A DNA stretch of 8,291 nt from the NCBI GenBank assembly GCA_002169865.1, contig NHIC01000007.1:140044-148334 (forward strand), read 5' to 3'. The DNA is from Flavobacteriaceae bacterium TMED179. GTDB lineage: Bacteria > Bacteroidota > Bacteroidia > Flavobacteriales > Flavobacteriaceae. Within the stretch, counting starts at the first letter, position 1; every line of letters begins with the position of its first letter. The position numbers and the translations under genes were made by a program. Below the pieces are notes generated by a model, which was not told the origin of the DNA, did not search any database, and saw only the letters and a program-made list of their open reading frames with translations. This document shows positions 7,901-8,291 of this stretch, piece after piece.

Positions 7901-8291
7901 AAACTGGAGACAATGTCAAGGTTATGTTGAGGGGGGCAATAACAATTGGGAATATGTTGCTGAACAAGATGAGTGGTTGCCTGCCAACAGATGGAAGGCG
8001 GATGACTTACCTGCTGACTCTAGTGAGCAGTTAGATTTCGATGGTGATGGAATTGGTGATAATTCAGATCCAGATATTGATAATGACGGGGTTCCTGAAA
8101 AGTTAAAGCTAATAATTAAGGATTTCACTAAAAATGGCTTTGATTCCGCGGCGATAAAAAATCTTAAATTAACAGACGCAGATATATCTAGACATACTAG
8201 GTCTACTACTAACCATAACGGGTTTTCATTAAATTTATCACAAAATGTTTCGGCAACAACTTCTTCATTTACAGTATGGGAGTTTGAATTT
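4974..8291 (+). CDS. Large exported calcium-loop repeat protein with FnIII-like and RCC1-like segments (3' partial, start uncertain)
   Basis: I do not recognise this as a named gene. The frame is open from 4881 to the end of the window; from the ATG at 4974 it is at least 1106 residues. The N-terminus ends in MLMSSSYVFS|QQ, resembling the end of a signal peptide, so the protein is probably exported. Numbered from that ATG, an FnIII-like domain spans about 45-117 (LTKETTYYYNW 88-98, NSFTTL 112-117). Four segments resemble RCC1 propeller blades: about 153-180 (MALKENGELHAFGRN), 283-323 (...KIYGWG), 383-424 (AAITVDGALYVWG) and 443-465 (AIDENGDMFSV). A long array of thrombospondin type 3-like DxDxDGxxD calcium loops fills 479-1046, with earlier loops at 213, 243 and 307. 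Tryptophans and three cysteines cluster at 954-1007. The last ~60 residues lack loops and start a new region. Any C-terminal anchor or type IX sorting signal would lie beyond the window. A role in adhesion, cell-surface structure or substrate binding is inference only. The only ATG codons give too short a signal peptide, so the true start may be an upstream non-ATG codon. Confidence 0.85.
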   Translation, partial: MLMSSSYVFSQQKQVKIKEDFTATEIRSTKALLAIEINKALQERLSGSLNLYFHGTSPTSSVSPTQVVSFVGSETFNLQVFSSTVSSLTKETTYYYNWKLELDDIVLQTGVNSFTTLDGFAALPFQMYEIPEVGLKEGDKIGRIKYDDDGVQWKKVQTFFKTTMALKENGELHAFGRNARNLIPQIGSYQGKGSEVVYEPAGILKNPNNIWQDIDSDNDGYWNVDEDVAGTNKNSSSSFPQNDQDQDYFSDEFETLLGTNVEEPYGYEDWSKFEDYVYSKLNMDQNYMKFHDFAFSKTVAFGITKEDTDNDGQEDRKIYGWGYVYGGLDGYPYIVDQNGNKPGGEAPAVNLEKNIGMDIVFHQPTQFPLQGSAANTELRKLRWEKIAVSDNFENPKYPNFNKLENIYDATAAAITVDGALYVWGVIEGVIVFEFKRLGADRKWVDVTVGENIIAIDENGDMFSVMDLNIPVIPATSNLDKDNDGKPDAEDDFPWNKNFQKDSDGDGLPDKIEFDLGTLSAKSDTDGDTVIDSEDAFPLTSKYELLVDGIIMNVDGKEISTDNDDDGLPAKYDTGTKNGITLSDYNPDSDNDGALDGYDARPFDPNYKQDSDRDGLTDEEEWERNSDPYLKDTDGDGVNDMLDLFPRIYAYHKDSDGDGLPDQLEAKNFDSSGNPTSSTVSDTDGDGFLDYIDKYSEGNLINEAFNSGSVDDPWELIWRFMDLRYDCNGDGMITGEEWMGTDPACATFIKRDQYPNDRTKSIDSDWDGIDDSIDPDDDNDGFLDIVELDSRINTNPLKWNSKPQDDDNDHIPNIMEKEGFVYKGETIYTQGTDPNNRDTDGDWSDDGWDDWPLDPTLSWDVDKDKVENWVEIEFLKTSATVSDTDEDGVIDGEDAFPLAKWDTSSPTFNAGTLDSDGDGWSDEYERYYFANDDIDGDGKVNWEDDDSDNDGYKDCECNPDKWVKYEDTNRGWSWWEKNWRQCQGYVEGGNNNWEYVAEQDEWLPANRWKADDLPADSSEQLDFDGDGIGDNSDPDIDNDGVPEKLKLIIKDFTKNGFDSAAIKNLKLTDADISRHTRSTTNHNGFSLNLSQNVSATTSSFTVWEFEF
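6471..6500 (+). repeat. 30-bp exact direct repeat, copy 1
   Basis: This copy, encoding KDSDGDGLPD, is identical base for base to 6927-6956, 456 bp downstream in the same frame. Identity includes all synonymous positions, although other loops in the array use varied codons. It therefore looks like a recent duplication or gene conversion rather than conservation of protein sequence alone. Confidence 0.9.
6927..6956 (+). repeat. 30-bp exact direct repeat, copy 2
   Basis: This is the second copy of the repeat at 6471-6500, again encoding KDSDGDGLPD. The match stops at both edges: T instead of A before it, and C instead of A after it. Nearby, 6864-6880 and 7014-7030 share a further exact 17-bp match (GATACTGATGGAGACGG), 150 bp apart. 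Confidence 0.9.
7005..7030 (+). repeat. 26-bp near-identical repeat, copy 1 (encodes TVSDTDGDG)
   Basis: This segment matches 7608-7633 at 23 of 26 bases, 603 bp apart and in the same frame. Both code for TVSDTD followed by a calcium loop. It is a second sign that blocks of the array have been copied at DNA level. Confidence 0.75.
7608..7633 (+). repeat. 26-bp near-identical repeat, copy 2 (encodes TVSDTDEDG)
   Basis: This is the partner of 7005-7030, with three differences: G for A at base 9, A for G at base 20 and T for C at base 24. The downstream linker (GEDAFPLAKWD) instead resembles the linker after the loop at 6540 (SEDAFPLTSKYE), so this unit looks mosaic. Confidence 0.75.

Larger units (their letters stand above)
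6408..8108 (+). repeat. Array of 21 thrombospondin type 3-like Asp-rich calcium-binding loops
   Basis: The translated frame contains 21 loops of the form DxDxDGxxDxxE/D, with first Asp codons at 6408, 6474, 6540, 6654, 6732, 6798, 6864, 6930, 7014, 7146, 7257, 7296, 7383, 7482, 7548, 7617, 7710, 7767, 7806, 8034 and 8073. Many fall in pairs: a DSDGDGLPDxxE loop followed by a variable or GTDP-type linker, then a DTDGDGxxDxxD loop followed by a D-x-F-P linker. This resembles the bacterial TSP3 repeat family. Such loops bind calcium through the Asp side chains and stiffen extracellular proteins. The loop at 7146 (DCNGDGMITGEE) looks more like a single EF-hand or dockerin loop. Loops at 6540, 7383, 7482 and 7548 have lost the central Gly. 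Confidence 0.85.

Noticed and set aside
6408..8108. The regularly spaced repeats as a possible CRISPR array
   Set aside because: The repeats are coding, in one continuous frame, of variable sequence and irregular spacing; they are protein repeats.
7384..8128. Further short frames at 7384-7587 (+), 7713-7967 (-) and 7922-8128 (-)
   Set aside because: They are out-of-frame shadows of the calcium-loop array, with low-complexity products and no plausible start context.

Overview
The window is AT-rich DNA from a member of the Bacteroidota, most likely class Flavobacteriia. Three things point there. The replicative polymerase has a proofreading exonuclease fused to its N-terminus, with flavobacterial-type motifs. 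The two best promoters match the Bacteroidota -7 element TAnnTTTG, and the thioredoxin leader is A-rich without a Shine-Dalgarno site. The last gene encodes a secreted, very acidic repeat protein of a kind common in marine flavobacteria. All genes lie on the + strand.

Layout. Positions 1-4167 hold the 3' part of dnaE (DNA polymerase III alpha with fused DEDDh exonuclease); its first ~55 codons lie outside the window. A short gap carries a promoter for trxA (thioredoxin 1, 4265-4582). A tRNA-Asp(GTC) gene follows (4653-4726), with a consensus promoter in front and an intrinsic terminator behind (4794-4822). After ~150 bp of very AT-rich DNA comes a large reading frame that is still open at the right edge (4974-8291 as annotated, at least 1106 codons). 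It encodes an exported protein with a fibronectin-III-like N-terminal domain, four segments resembling RCC1 propeller blades, and a long array of thrombospondin type 3-like calcium loops (24 loops in total, 21 of them in 6408-8108).

The first three genes are core housekeeping functions (replication, thiol redox, translation) and look like separate transcription units that happen to be neighbours. The repeat protein is the accessory, fast-evolving part of the window and the main point of interest. Its combination of RCC1-like blades with a calcium-loop array, its internal DNA-level duplications, its Trp/Cys-rich island and its missing conventional start codon all deserve a second look. No mobile element, CRISPR array, integrase or defence gene is visible.
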